64,000 nt of DNA. Origin: DASXMT01 sp963803065. GTDB lineage: Bacteria; Actinomycetota; Acidimicrobiia; Acidimicrobiales; RAAP-2. The stretch spans positions 1 through 64,000 of the forward strand of contig CAWDKW010000013.1 of the NCBI GenBank assembly GCA_963803065.1, read 5' to 3'. Both the position numbers and the translations under genes were made by a program. The notes under the pieces were generated by a model. It was not told where the DNA came from and ran no database searches. It was given only the letters and a program-made list of their open reading frames with translations. This document shows, piece by piece, positions 23,688 through 31,754 of the stretch; position 1 is the stretch's first letter, and each line of letters begins with the position of its first letter.

Positions 23688-23911
23688 GCATGCGCTACCT
23701 CCGATCCTTCGCCCATTTCTGGTACGACTTCGTGATCGGCGACGACTGGCGGATGGCCGCAGCGGCGGTGCTCATCCTGGCCGCTACCTGGCTGGCCGCC
23801 CATCACGGGGTGAACCTGTGGTGGTTCGCCCCGCTGGCAGTGGTCGCAGTGGTGGCCGCCTCGGTCCTGCACGTCCTGCGCGGCTCCCGAGGATCGGGGT
23901 CCGACCGGTAG
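23684..23911 (+). CDS. Small membrane protein, two predicted helices
   Basis: A 75-residue protein (73 from ATG 23690). Two adjacent hydrophobic helices, RMAAAAVLILAATWLAA and WFAPLAVVAVVAASVLHVL, are joined by a short HHGVNLW turn, with an acidic/aromatic N-terminus and a Ser/Gly/Arg tail. GTG 23684 overlaps the stop of the COG4280-like gene, so the two are coupled and may form one membrane complex. The same tscgaccggtagc-type 13-mer (tccgaccggtagc) is repeated across its stop codon (23899-23911 and just downstream). No family recognised. Confidence 0.7.
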   Translation: MSMRYLRSFAHFWYDFVIGDDWRMAAAAVLILAATWLAAHHGVNLWWFAPLAVVAVVAASVLHVLRGSRGSGSDR

Positions 23912-23962
23912 CGAACTCCGACCGGTAGCCCGCACCCGATCAGGACGGCGGCGCTGGTCACC

Positions 23963-24370
23963 TCATGGATGGTCGTGCGGGGCGGGTTGGTCGTAGTACC
24001 GCAGCTCCACGACGTTTCCGTCCGGGTCCCGGATGTACAGCGAGGTGCCCTCGCCTCGGGCGCCGTAGCGCCGATCGGGGCCGTCGACGACCTCGAACCG
24101 TCCGCTCGCCTTGATGGCGTCGAAGTCGAGCGGCTCCACCACGACGCAGATGTGGTCGGCGTTCTCCCCGGTACGGGGTGTACGGAGCAAGTCGATGATG
24201 GTGCCCGCGTTCAACCGGACTGAGGGGAAGGGCGCCTCGCGCCGGCGCCATTCGTCGACACGGTCTGGTTGGAGCCCGAGCTCGCCGCAATAGAAGGCCA
24301 GCGAGCGCTCCTCGTCGGCCACATTGAACACGACGTGATCCAACCCGATAACGGTGATGGTCTCGACCAC
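23963..24370 (-). CDS. VOC (glyoxalase/bleomycin-resistance) family protein
   Basis: A 135-residue vicinal-oxygen-chelate protein with two beta-alpha-beta-beta-beta modules. GLDHVVFNVADEERSLAFY is module 1 with the first metal histidine, ADHICVVV carries the second histidine, and IRDPDGNVVELRYYD carries the glutamate. All expected metal ligands are present, so a metal-dependent enzyme is possible. I choose GTG 24370, which has ggag seven bases upstream; the frame continues open to 24523 but without homology. It is divergent from the TetR at 24630 and convergent with the membrane gene at 23684. The substrate is unknown. Confidence 0.85.
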   Translation of the reverse strand: MVETITVIGLDHVVFNVADEERSLAFYCGELGLQPDRVDEWRRREAPFPSVRLNAGTIIDLLRTPRTGENADHICVVVEPLDFDAIKASGRFEVVDGPDRRYGARGEGTSLYIRDPDGNVVELRYYDQPAPHDHP

Positions 24371-24531
24371 AACTCCGATCGTCGCACACGCGGCGCACCA
24401 ACGGGCCCTTCCCCGGCATCCAGCGCCGATTTCGCGCCGGCGGCGGCGACCGACGGACATGCTTACACAAATCAGCGGGGGTCGAGATGCCCCCTCACCA
24501 GGTCGTTCGCCCCCAATGCACAAGAAACGGA

Positions 24532-24591
24532 ACGGAACGGTTGCGTTTCGATAGAAGCCGTCGTAAAGTGATCGAGACGGAACCGTTCCGT
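24532..24591. promoter_or_regulatory. Promoter with two TetR operators for the TetR-MFS operon
   Basis: A sigma70-like promoter TTGCGT (24541-24546), 17-base spacer, TAAAGT (24564-24569). Operator 2 at 24577-24591 is a perfect odd-centred palindrome ACGGAAC-C-GTTCCGT just downstream of the -10. Operator 1 at 24532-24546 (ACGGAACGGTTGCGT) is the same palindrome with one mismatched pair and covers the -35. Centres are 45 bp apart. The TetR gene starts at 24630, so autorepression and control of the efflux gene are likely. Confidence 0.75.
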
Positions 24592-24629
24592 TTTAGACAC
24601 CGTAGAATCTCCGAGACTCAGGACAGCTC

Positions 24630-25241
24630 GTGATCGCACCGCTCGCCCTCGACGGGGCCGAACAGGACCACCGACCGACCGGAGCCCGAGCCGAGGCCCG
24701 CGAGCAGGCGATCCTGGACGCAGCGCTCGAGCTGGTCTTGGAAGTGGGATACGACCGCCTGAGCATGGACGCCCTGGCTGAGCGGGCCCATGCCGGCAAG
24801 GCCACGATCTACCGGCATTGGTCGGGCAAGGCCGAGGTGGTGGCCGAAGCGGTCCGCCAACGCCAGTGCGACGAACTGCCGACGACCGACACGGGCTCGC
24901 TCCGGGGCGATCTCCTCGCCACCATCAAGAGCATCGATGCATCGGTGTCGTCCGAGGACGGCGCCCTGATCTCCGGCGTGCTCTGTGCCATGCGCACTGA
25001 TCCCGTCCTGGCCAACCTGATGCGGACACAGGTTGTCGAGAGCAAGCGCACCAATTGTCTGCGAATCGTGGACCGGGCCATCGCCAGGGGGGAGCTGCCA
25101 TCGAGCGCAGCAGGCGATGTCCTCTATGAGGTACTCCCCGCCATGGTCATCACCCGTTTGGTGATCAACGGCGAGGAATTGACCGAGGAGTTCGCCGCCC
25201 ATCTGGTCGACGACATCCTCATCCCGCTACTGCAGCACTGA
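24630..25241 (+). CDS. TetR/AcrR family transcriptional regulator
   Basis: A 203-residue TetR regulator. The helix-turn-helix is at about residues 25-68 (EQAILDAALELVLEVGYDRL, SMDALAERAHAGKATIYRHW), with the KATIYRHWSGKAEVV recognition segment. The C-terminal domain (RTNCLRIVDRAIARGELP) is the TetR_C type common in regulators of DHA2 pumps. GTG 24630 follows the promoter with two palindromic operators. The efflux gene begins 28 bases after its stop, so the regulator and pump form an inducible resistance operon. The inducing compound is unknown. Confidence 0.93.
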   Translation: MIAPLALDGAEQDHRPTGARAEAREQAILDAALELVLEVGYDRLSMDALAERAHAGKATIYRHWSGKAEVVAEAVRQRQCDELPTTDTGSLRGDLLATIKSIDASVSSEDGALISGVLCAMRTDPVLANLMRTQVVESKRTNCLRIVDRAIARGELPSSAAGDVLYEVLPAMVITRLVINGEELTEEFAAHLVDDILIPLLQH

Positions 25242-25269
25242 ACCGACCCCCTACCCCCAAGGATCCCCG

Positions 25270-26754
25270 ATGACATCTCTTCTTGACGCGCCGGCTTCCA
25301 CCTCCGAGCTCGACGGGCCGGACCCGAAGCGGTGGCTGGCCCTTGGCATCGTGGCCGTCGCCCAGCTCATGGTGGTCCTCGACGCATCCATCGTGACCAT
25401 CGCCCTCCCCTCGGCTCAGAATGCGCTGCACATCTCCACCGGCAACCGCCAGTGGATGATCACCGCATACACGTTGGCGTTCGGCGGGCTGTTGCTCCTC
25501 GGCGGCCGTATCGCCGACTACATCGGCCGGAAGCGGGCCTTCATCGTCGGGCTGCTCGGCTTCGCCGCCGCATCGGCCCTGGGCGGCGTAGCGGTCAGCT
25601 CGGGCATGTTGTTCGGGGCCCGGGCCCTGCAGGGAGCCTTCGCCGCCCTCCTGGCCCCCGCCGCCCTGTCGCTCATCACGGTGACCTTCACCGAGGTGAA
25701 GGAGCGGGCCACGGCATTCGGCGTCTATGGGGCCATCTCGGGGGGTGGTGCCGCCATCGGGTTGATCCTCGGTGGCGTGCTCACCGAGTTCGCCTCCTGG
25801 CGCTGGTGCCTCCTCGTCAACGTGCCCATCGCCATCGTGACCGCGCTGGCGGCCCTACCGGTGGTCCGGGAGAGCAGGGCCCACGGCAACACCAGCTATG
25901 ACATTCCCGGCGCCCTGACCATCACTCTCGGGCTGGTCTCGTTGGTCTACGGCTTCAGCAAGGCCGAGCAGGACGGGTGGGCCTCGTCGACGACCGTGAC
26001 CTTCCTGTTGATCGCCGTGGCCCTGTTGGTTGCCTTCGTGGTCATCGAGCTGAGGAGCAAGAACCCCCTCCTCCCCATGCGGATCATCCTGGAGCGCACG
26101 CGTGGCGGTTCCTACCTGGCGTCGTTCCTGACCGGGGCGGGCTTGATGGGGATGTTCCTGTTCCTCACCTATTACTTCCAAGGCAGCCTGCACTACTCGG
26201 CTCTCAAATCCGGGTTCGCATTCCTGCCCTTCTCGGCCGGCATCATCGTGGCTGCCGGCGTGGCCAGCAGGATCCTGCCCAAGGTGGGCCCGCGATGGAT
26301 CATGACGGTCGGTCTCGGCGCGGCGTCGTTGGGGATGTTCTGGCTCACCCAGATCGGCGTGCACACCTCGTTCGCCGCTCACGTCCTGCCCGCGGAGCTC
26401 CTCATCAGCCTGGGCATGGGGCTGGCCTTTGTGGCCATGAGCAGTACGGCACTGCACGGGGTCGGCGATCACGATGCCGGCGTGGCCAGTGCCATGGTGA
26501 ACACCACCCAGCAGGTGGGCGGGTCCCTCGGCACGGCGCTGTTGAACACCCTCGCCGCCTCGGCCACCCTGGCCTACGTGGGTTCCCACGTCCCAGGGGC
26601 GGCCACCGTTGCCGCCGGGCAGGTGCACGGCTACTCGGTTGGAGCCCTGGTCGGCGGGATCATTCTGGCTGTGGCCGCAGTGGCGGCCTTCTTCCTGGTC
26701 AAAGCGGGCCGCGAGGACGTCGCCGTCATCGAGACCGCGGCCGTTCCGGTGTAG
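25270..26754 (+). CDS. MFS efflux transporter, DHA2 (14-helix, EmrB/QacA) family
   Basis: A 494-residue major facilitator with about 14 hydrophobic helices. Helix 1 contains MVVLDASIVTIALPSAQ (the DHA2 LD.TIVNVALP motif), followed by RQWMITAYTLAFGGLLLLGG and motif A RIADYIGRKRAF. Motif C-like VYGAISGGGAAIGLILGG GVL lies in helix 5, and FGARALQGAFAALLAPAAL precedes it. Drug/proton antiport across the cytoplasmic membrane is expected. It is the second gene of the TetR-controlled operon at 24.5 kb. The downstream gap 26755-26894 shows no gene. Confidence 0.93.
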   Translation: MTSLLDAPASTSELDGPDPKRWLALGIVAVAQLMVVLDASIVTIALPSAQNALHISTGNRQWMITAYTLAFGGLLLLGGRIADYIGRKRAFIVGLLGFAAASALGGVAVSSGMLFGARALQGAFAALLAPAALSLITVTFTEVKERATAFGVYGAISGGGAAIGLILGGVLTEFASWRWCLLVNVPIAIVTALAALPVVRESRAHGNTSYDIPGALTITLGLVSLVYGFSKAEQDGWASSTTVTFLLIAVALLVAFVVIELRSKNPLLPMRIILERTRGGSYLASFLTGAGLMGMFLFLTYYFQGSLHYSALKSGFAFLPFSAGIIVAAGVASRILPKVGPRWIMTVGLGAASLGMFWLTQIGVHTSFAAHVLPAELLISLGMGLAFVAMSSTALHGVGDHDAGVASAMVNTTQQVGGSLGTALLNTLAASATLAYVGSHVPGAATVAAGQVHGYSVGALVGGIILAVAAVAAFFLVKAGREDVAVIETAAVPV

Positions 26755-26894
26755 CGGGTCTGGGCCGGGCGGCCTCGGCCGACGGCATGCTCATTGGATC
26801 CGTGGTGCCGGCAGTTCTCCAATGGGCGGGCCGGGGTCGATCAATTCGCCCCAGCACGAGCGGGGGCCATGAACAAACACCCGAGACGGCCCTC

Positions 26895-26923
26895 TTGACA
26901 TGGCTAACAGCGTTAGCTACCAT
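26895..26923 (+). promoter_or_regulatory. Strong sigma70-type promoter for nitroreductase-TetR operon
   Basis: TTGACA (26895-26900), 17-base spacer, TACCAT (26918-26923). Operator arm 1 fills the spacer. Transcription would start near 26930, inside or just before operator arm 2, with aggaggt and ATG 26967 following. Confidence 0.75.
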
Positions 26924-26953
26924 CTGAGTAGGTCCAGCTAACGCTGTTAGCCA
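26901..26953. promoter_or_regulatory. Paired TetR operators (18-bp perfect inverted repeat)
   Basis: TGGCTAACAGCGTTAGCT (26901-26918) and its exact reverse complement (26936-26953) are separated by 17 bases. Each arm is itself a near-palindrome GCTAAC-N3-GTTAGC, so there are two dimer sites 35 bp centre to centre. One lies between -35 and -10, the other downstream of the start point. The likely ligand-responsive repressor is the TetR encoded as the second gene of this operon (27455). Confidence 0.82.
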
Positions 26954-26966
26954 TCAGGAGGTAATC

Positions 26967-27458
26967 ATGTCGTCAACCCCGTCGAGTCAGCAACCGTCCC
27001 CGCAGCCGGCGCCGCATTACCGTAAGCCCGGGTGGTTCACGCAGCATGTCTTCAATCAGGCGGTCGCCGCCCTCACCCGAGCCGGCATCAGTATCTGGGG
27101 CAGCCGCGTCCTCGAGGTGAAGGGGCGCACCACCGGCCAGCCCCATCGGACCCCCGTCAACCTGCTCGAGCTGGACGGCCGGCAGTACCTGGTCTCCGCC
27201 CGCGGCAACGGGCAGTGGGTGCGAAATGTCCGAGCCGCCGGCGGCCGCTTGGACCTCCTGGTCGGCCGGCATCGGCAGGCCTGGATCGCCACGGAGGTGC
27301 CCGATGATGCCAAGGTCGAAATCCTCCGGGCCTACCTGCGGCGCTGGAAGGCCGAGGTCGGGGTCTTCTTCGACGGCGTCGACGCCGACTCGAGCGACCA
27401 GGAGATCGCCGCCATCGCTCCCAAGCACCCGGTCTTCGTGCTTGCCCCCGCTGCATGA
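26967..27458 (+). CDS. Deazaflavin (F420)-dependent nitroreductase family protein (Ddn-like)
   Basis: A 163-residue split-barrel protein of the F420H2-dependent nitroreductase/quinone reductase family. VLEVKGRTTGQPHRTPVNLL is the hallmark strand (G..SG..R..PL), and GRQYLVSARGNGQWVRNVRA contains the phosphate-binding R..W..N...G region. A proline-rich N-terminal tail of about 20 residues precedes it. Perfect Shine-Dalgarno aggaggt lies before ATG 26967. It reduces quinones or nitro compounds with F420H2 in known relatives. It is controlled by the flanking operator pair and translationally coupled to its TetR (ATGA overlap), so it is probably induced by its own substrate. Confidence 0.9.
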   Translation: MSSTPSSQQPSPQPAPHYRKPGWFTQHVFNQAVAALTRAGISIWGSRVLEVKGRTTGQPHRTPVNLLELDGRQYLVSARGNGQWVRNVRAAGGRLDLLVGRHRQAWIATEVPDDAKVEILRAYLRRWKAEVGVFFDGVDADSSDQEIAAIAPKHPVFVLAPAA

Positions 27459-28045
27459 GCATTCCCACCCATCGGGCACCCCCTCTGGCGAGGCACTCCG
27501 CGCCGCCTGCAGCGACCGTGCGCTCGGCCCGTGCTCTCGAAGTCGTGGAGGCTGCCCGCAGGATCCTCGAGTCAGAGGGGCCCGACGCGCTGACCATGCG
27601 CCGGTTGGGCGATGCCCTCGGTATCCGGGCGCCCTCCATCTACAAGCACTTCCCCGGGAAGCCCGCCGTGGAGCTTGCCCTGATCGAGGACGCCATGGTC
27701 GAGCTGGGTCATGCGTTGCACAAGGCCGTCGCAGACGCGGAGGGCCTCGACGCCGTCGCCCCGCTCCTGGCCACCTACCGGGCTCACGCCGTGGCCCATC
27801 CCAACCTGTACCGGTTGGCTACCACCGCCGCGCTCTCGCGCCACGCCATGGCCGCCGGCCTCGAGGACTGGGCAGGCGAACCCTTCTACCTCGCCACCGG
27901 CGATCCCCAGGTGGCTCAGGCCTTGTGGGCGTTCGCCCACGGCATGGTCGTCCTGGAGCTCGACGACCGGTTCCTCCCCGGCAGCGATCTCGACCGGACC
28001 TGGGCAGCCGGAGCCGCCGCCTTCGTCACGGCATGTTCGGCGTGA
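27455..28045 (+). CDS. TetR/AcrR regulator with WHG-type C-terminal domain
   Basis: A 196-residue regulator. A Pro/Ala-rich tail is followed by the helix-turn-helix at about 30-72 (VVEAARRILESEGPDALTMR, RLGDALGIRAPSIYKHFPGK). The C-terminal half has the TetR_C_33/WHG pattern (YRAHAVAHPNLYRLAT, QALWAFAHGMVVLELDDRF). ATG 27455 overlaps the nitroreductase stop by four bases, so repressor and target are made together. The operator pair at 26901-26953 is the natural site. Confidence 0.92.
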   Translation: MSIPTHRAPPLARHSAPPAATVRSARALEVVEAARRILESEGPDALTMRRLGDALGIRAPSIYKHFPGKPAVELALIEDAMVELGHALHKAVADAEGLDAVAPLLATYRAHAVAHPNLYRLATTAALSRHAMAAGLEDWAGEPFYLATGDPQVAQALWAFAHGMVVLELDDRFLPGSDLDRTWAAGAAAFVTACSA

Positions 28046-28088
28046 CCACTACGACACGGCCCAGCACCGGCCCGTGCGCCGGGCCGGG

Positions 28089-29054
28089 TCAGCCAACGGC
28101 GTGCTCGGGCGGCACGGTTCCGAGCCTTCCGTTCTGGTAGTCCTCGAAGGCCTGAGCCACCTCGTCCCTGGTGTTCATCACGAATGGCCCGTAGGCGTAC
28201 ACCGGCTCGCCGATCGGTCGACCGCCCAGGACCAACACGTCCATCTGCGGCGAACGGGACTCCTGGGTCTCGTCGGCGGTCACGGTGATCGTGCCGCCGT
28301 CGCCGAGGACGGCCAACTGGCCGGTGTGGACGGGCCGACGCTCTTCGCCCACCGTCCCCTGCCCGGCCAGGACGTAGACCAGAGCGTTGAAGTCCTCGCG
28401 CCACGGGAGGACCAGCCGCGATCCCGGCTCCACCGAGGCGTGGAGCATGGTCATGGGCGAATACGTCGTCCCGGGCCCGGCGTGGCCGCCGACGTCGCCG
28501 GCGATGAGGCGGACCAGCGAGGCGCCGTCGGCCGACGACAGCAGCGCGATGTTCCCGGATCCGATGTCCTGGTAGCGCGGATCGACCCACTTCTGCGCCC
28601 GGGGCAAGTTGACCCAGAGCTGTATCCCGTGGAAGAGGCCGCCGCTGACCACTAATTCCTCCGGCGGGGCCTCGATGTGGAGGATGCCCGATCCGGCCGT
28701 CATCCACTGGGTGTCGCCATTGGTGATCAAGCCGCCGCCACCGATCGAGTCGCGGTGTCGGAACGTGCCGTCGATCATGTAGGTGACCGTCTCGAAGCCC
28801 CGGTGCGGGTGCCACGGCGTGCCCTTGGGCTCACCAGGCGCGTAGTCCACCTCGCCCATCTGGTCCATGTGCACGAAGGGATCAAGGAAGCGGCCCTCCA
28901 CTCCAGCGAAGGCCCTGCGCACGGGAAAGCCCTCCCCCTCGAAGCCCTCTGGCGCGGTCGTCACGGCCAAGACCGGTCGACCGGTTGTCGTCTGACCCTC
29001 GGGCACCACGATCTTGGGAAGCGAACGAACATCTGCAACGGTTACGGCCGGCAT
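28089..29054 (-). CDS. Pirin family protein
   Basis: A 321-residue bicupin. The N-terminal cupin carries the metal site motif PWHPHRGFETVTYMIDG with downstream GDTQWMTAGSGILHIE (glutamate ligand), and FHGIQLWVNLPRAQKWVDPR is the diagnostic pirin strand pair. The C-terminal cupin follows (VLPWREDFNALVYVLAGQG). Some pirins act as quercetinases, others as redox-sensing cofactors. The gene is convergent with the TetR at 27455 and divergent from the serine hydrolase at 29316. In the 261-base gap between them a GTTGC-ACGC-GCAAC inverted repeat (about 29124) may be an operator. Confidence 0.95.
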   Translation of the reverse strand: MPAVTVADVRSLPKIVVPEGQTTTGRPVLAVTTAPEGFEGEGFPVRRAFAGVEGRFLDPFVHMDQMGEVDYAPGEPKGTPWHPHRGFETVTYMIDGTFRHRDSIGGGGLITNGDTQWMTAGSGILHIEAPPEELVVSGGLFHGIQLWVNLPRAQKWVDPRYQDIGSGNIALLSSADGASLVRLIAGDVGGHAGPGTTYSPMTMLHASVEPGSRLVLPWREDFNALVYVLAGQGTVGEERRPVHTGQLAVLGDGGTITVTADETQESRSPQMDVLVLGGRPIGEPVYAYGPFVMNTRDEVAQAFEDYQNGRLGTVPPEHAVG

Positions 29055-29315
29055 GGCGTGACTCTCCTCTGGCGGGACGGCTCACCGCCGTGGTGACACG
29101 GTCGCCCGACACCAATGGCAACGTTAGTTGCACGCGCAACATTCCCGGCCGACCGACCCTCCCCGGCTCGTTGACCCGGCCGCTCAGCAGGGTGGACATC
29201 CGCCGAACCGGGCGCTCCCCTTCGGCCTCCCGCCAATCCGCGCCGGCAGCGTCAAGCGTAGATTGTGATGGCACACCCACCATGACGAGATCCACGATGT
29301 GATGACAGGGGACCA

Positions 29316-30503
29316 ATGAGCATCGCCGAGCGAGCAATCATCGAGGGGACGACAGCCCCGGGATTCGACCCGGTCAGGGAAGCGTTCACCGCCAATTTTG
29401 CCGAACGCGGCGACCAGGGTGCGGCCGTGTGCGTCTACCGTGACGGGGTCCCCGTGGTCGACCTCTGGGGTGGGGTGGCCGATCCCACCACCGACCAGCC
29501 CTACGCCGAGGACACACTGCAGCTGGTGTTCTCGACCACCAAGGGGGCTACGGCCGTCTGCGCCAACTTGTTGATCCAACGGGGCCTGCTCGATCCATCA
29601 GCACCGGTTGCCGAGTACTGGCCCGAGTTCGCGGCGGCGGGCAAGGAGGCCATCACCGTCGAGTGGTTGCTGACCCACAAGAGCGGTCTGGCCGCCATCG
29701 ATGCCACGCTGACCCTGTCCGAAGCGCTCGCATGGGACCCGGTCGTCGAGGCGCTGGCCACCCAGCGACCGCTGTGGGAGCCGGGGACGGCCCATGGCTA
29801 TCACGCCCTCACCTTCGGATGGCTCGTGGGCGAGCTGGTCCGCCGGGTGACCGGCACGAGCATCGGGTCGTTCTTCTCCCGCGAGGTGGCCAAGCCCCTC
29901 GCCTTGGACTTTTGGATCGGCCTCCCGCCGGCCGAGGAGCGCCGGGTGGCCCCCTTGGCCATGACCCTCGACTACATCGGCGACATGAGCCCCGAGGACC
30001 TTGCCACCATGGCGGCCAACTTCGGGCCCGACGGACTCGGGACGAGGGCGCTGTTCCTCAACGGGGCCTTCGGCGACCTCACCGGGGCGGGATCGCCGTT
30101 CAACCTGCCCGAGCTCCACGCCGCCGAGGTCCCTGCAGCCAACGGGATCACCACGGCCCGCTCCCTCGCTCGCTTCTACGCTGCGCTCATCGGCGCCGTC
30201 GACGGCGTGCGCATCTTGGATCCGGGCACCGTCGTCGAGATGTCCCGTTCGAGGACCACCGGGACCGACCTGGTGCTCGGGGGCGAGTCCGCCTTCGGCT
30301 TGGGCGTGATGTGCGACTCCCCCTTCACCCCGTTCCTCGGCCCCGGCGCATTCGGTCACTTCGGGGCGGGCGGCTCCCTCGGCTTCGCCCACCCCGGGTC
30401 GGGCATCAGCTTCGGCTACGTGATGAACCAGATGCGGCTGGCCGTCGCCGGCGACGATCGCACGGCCGTGCTCATCGACGCCATCCGCGCCTCCATCGGG
30501 TAG
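29316..30503 (+). CDS. Serine hydrolase of the beta-lactamase/EstB (class C) family
   Basis: A 395-residue cytoplasmic esterase-type beta-lactamase-fold protein with no signal peptide. The nucleophile motif SxxK is intact in LVFSTTKGATAVCAN (about residue 73), the tyrosine lies in GTAHGYHALTFGWLVGEL, and the third motif HFGAGGSLGFAHP (HxG) is near the C-terminus. This set (STTKG, YHA.T.G, HxG) belongs to the EstB/LipL carboxylesterase group rather than true AmpC enzymes. ATG 29316 has aggggacc upstream. The substrate is a short ester or lactone by family. It contrasts with the two active-site-less relatives at 51 and 62 kb. Confidence 0.9.
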   Translation: MSIAERAIIEGTTAPGFDPVREAFTANFAERGDQGAAVCVYRDGVPVVDLWGGVADPTTDQPYAEDTLQLVFSTTKGATAVCANLLIQRGLLDPSAPVAEYWPEFAAAGKEAITVEWLLTHKSGLAAIDATLTLSEALAWDPVVEALATQRPLWEPGTAHGYHALTFGWLVGELVRRVTGTSIGSFFSREVAKPLALDFWIGLPPAEERRVAPLAMTLDYIGDMSPEDLATMAANFGPDGLGTRALFLNGAFGDLTGAGSPFNLPELHAAEVPAANGITTARSLARFYAALIGAVDGVRILDPGTVVEMSRSRTTGTDLVLGGESAFGLGVMCDSPFTPFLGPGAFGHFGAGGSLGFAHPGSGISFGYVMNQMRLAVAGDDRTAVLIDAIRASIG

Positions 30504-30602
30504 TGATGAGGGCGTGGAACGGCACGACGGCTCGGGGCAGCGGCCAGGACGGCACATCCTGTTAGTCACGCGCCGTACCGAGGAGCGCCGGGGGTCGACG
30601 GC

Positions 30603-31691
30603 GTGACGCGCCATCGAAGTGCCGGCGCCCCGGCCGACGGCGAGAACCACGACCAACCGCCGCCGCCACCCTCCCCTGCCGACATCGGGCGGGTGCTCCG
30701 GGAGAAGCGCGAGGCGATCGGGCTCGACCTGCTGTCCGTCCATGACCGGCTCGGCCGGCCCATCACCCAGCTCGAGGCGCTCGAGAACGGTGACCTGAGC
30801 CGGCTGCACAACCAGGCCTTCGCCCTTTCGACCCTCCGTCGCTACGCGCGCTTTCTGGCCCTCGACGGCGACGCGCTGGCCCTCCAGTTCATGCAGAGCG
30901 TGTCGGCGGGTCCTCCGGGTCCGCCGATCTCCCCTCCCGTCGGTCGACGGGGGCCGGCGTCCACTCCAACCGGAATGGTCCGGGCGGTCGACGCCGGTCC
31001 CGAGCACCTGCGGGCATTCACCCAGACCGGTCCCGTCCCCCGGGTGGGCGCCGCCAACAACGGGCTCACCGGGACAGGGTTCGGGACGGTCGGACCGCCG
31101 ACGGGAACCATGTCGGTGATCCCCCGCGAGCAGATCAAAGCGACCCGGAGGGCCCAACGAAAGGCGCGGCGAACCCGGCAGGCCCCCGCGCTCCTCCGAG
31201 TGGCCACGTGGATCGTCTTCGCCGCGCTGTTGGTGGCGCTGGTCGGGGTGGGCCTCCGGCACTGGCGCCCCCAGCTGCTGGTCGAGTGGCACATCGCCCA
31301 GCCCAATGGGGCGCTCTACCTGGCCTCCCCGCCACCGTCCACCGCCCCGACCACACCGCAGCGCCCTCGAGACGCAACGGTCAAGCAGGTGAGCACGGAC
31401 AACCAGACCGAGGCCACCTACACCGTCAGCGCCAGCCACTTCAAGGTCATCCTGAGCACGACGGCCCCCTGCTACGTCCAGATCAACAGCCCGGCATCGG
31501 TCAACGCCATCGTGGCGGACGTCCAGCCGCCCAACACCACCAAGTCGTATCCGGCCAGCGGGTCCCTGACCGTGCAGATCGGGGCGTCGGGGGTGTCGAT
31601 CAGCGTGTCGGTGAACGGATCGAACGTGTTCACCACCGTGCCCAAGGTCGCCCCGTTCACCTACACCTTCAATTCGGCCGCCGGGCCATAG
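30603..31691 (+). CDS. RodZ-like helix-turn-helix membrane protein
   Basis: A 362-residue protein. The N-terminal RodZ-type helix-turn-helix is at about 28-90 (RVLREKREAIGLDLLSVHDR, QLEALENGDLSRL, ALSTLRRYARFLALDGD). A Pro/Thr-rich linker follows, then one transmembrane helix at about 199-221 (ATWIVFAALLVALVGVGL), and an extracytoplasmic DUF4115-like beta domain (CYVQINSPASVNAI, FTYTFNSAAGP). RodZ couples the MreB cytoskeleton to wall synthesis. Acidimicrobiia and similar actinobacteria carry such proteins, but no mre genes are near, so the exact role is inference. Start GTG 30603 gives a short basic N-terminus. Confidence 0.85.
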   Translation: MTRHRSAGAPADGENHDQPPPPPSPADIGRVLREKREAIGLDLLSVHDRLGRPITQLEALENGDLSRLHNQAFALSTLRRYARFLALDGDALALQFMQSVSAGPPGPPISPPVGRRGPASTPTGMVRAVDAGPEHLRAFTQTGPVPRVGAANNGLTGTGFGTVGPPTGTMSVIPREQIKATRRAQRKARRTRQAPALLRVATWIVFAALLVALVGVGLRHWRPQLLVEWHIAQPNGALYLASPPPSTAPTTPQRPRDATVKQVSTDNQTEATYTVSASHFKVILSTTAPCYVQINSPASVNAIVADVQPPNTTKSYPASGSLTVQIGASGVSISVSVNGSNVFTTVPKVAPFTYTFNSAAGP

Positions 31692-31754
31692 CCCGCGTCG
31701 GGCGTCGTGGCCGGGGTCGGGCCGCCGGCAGTAGGCCGAGACAGGCGGCCGGCG

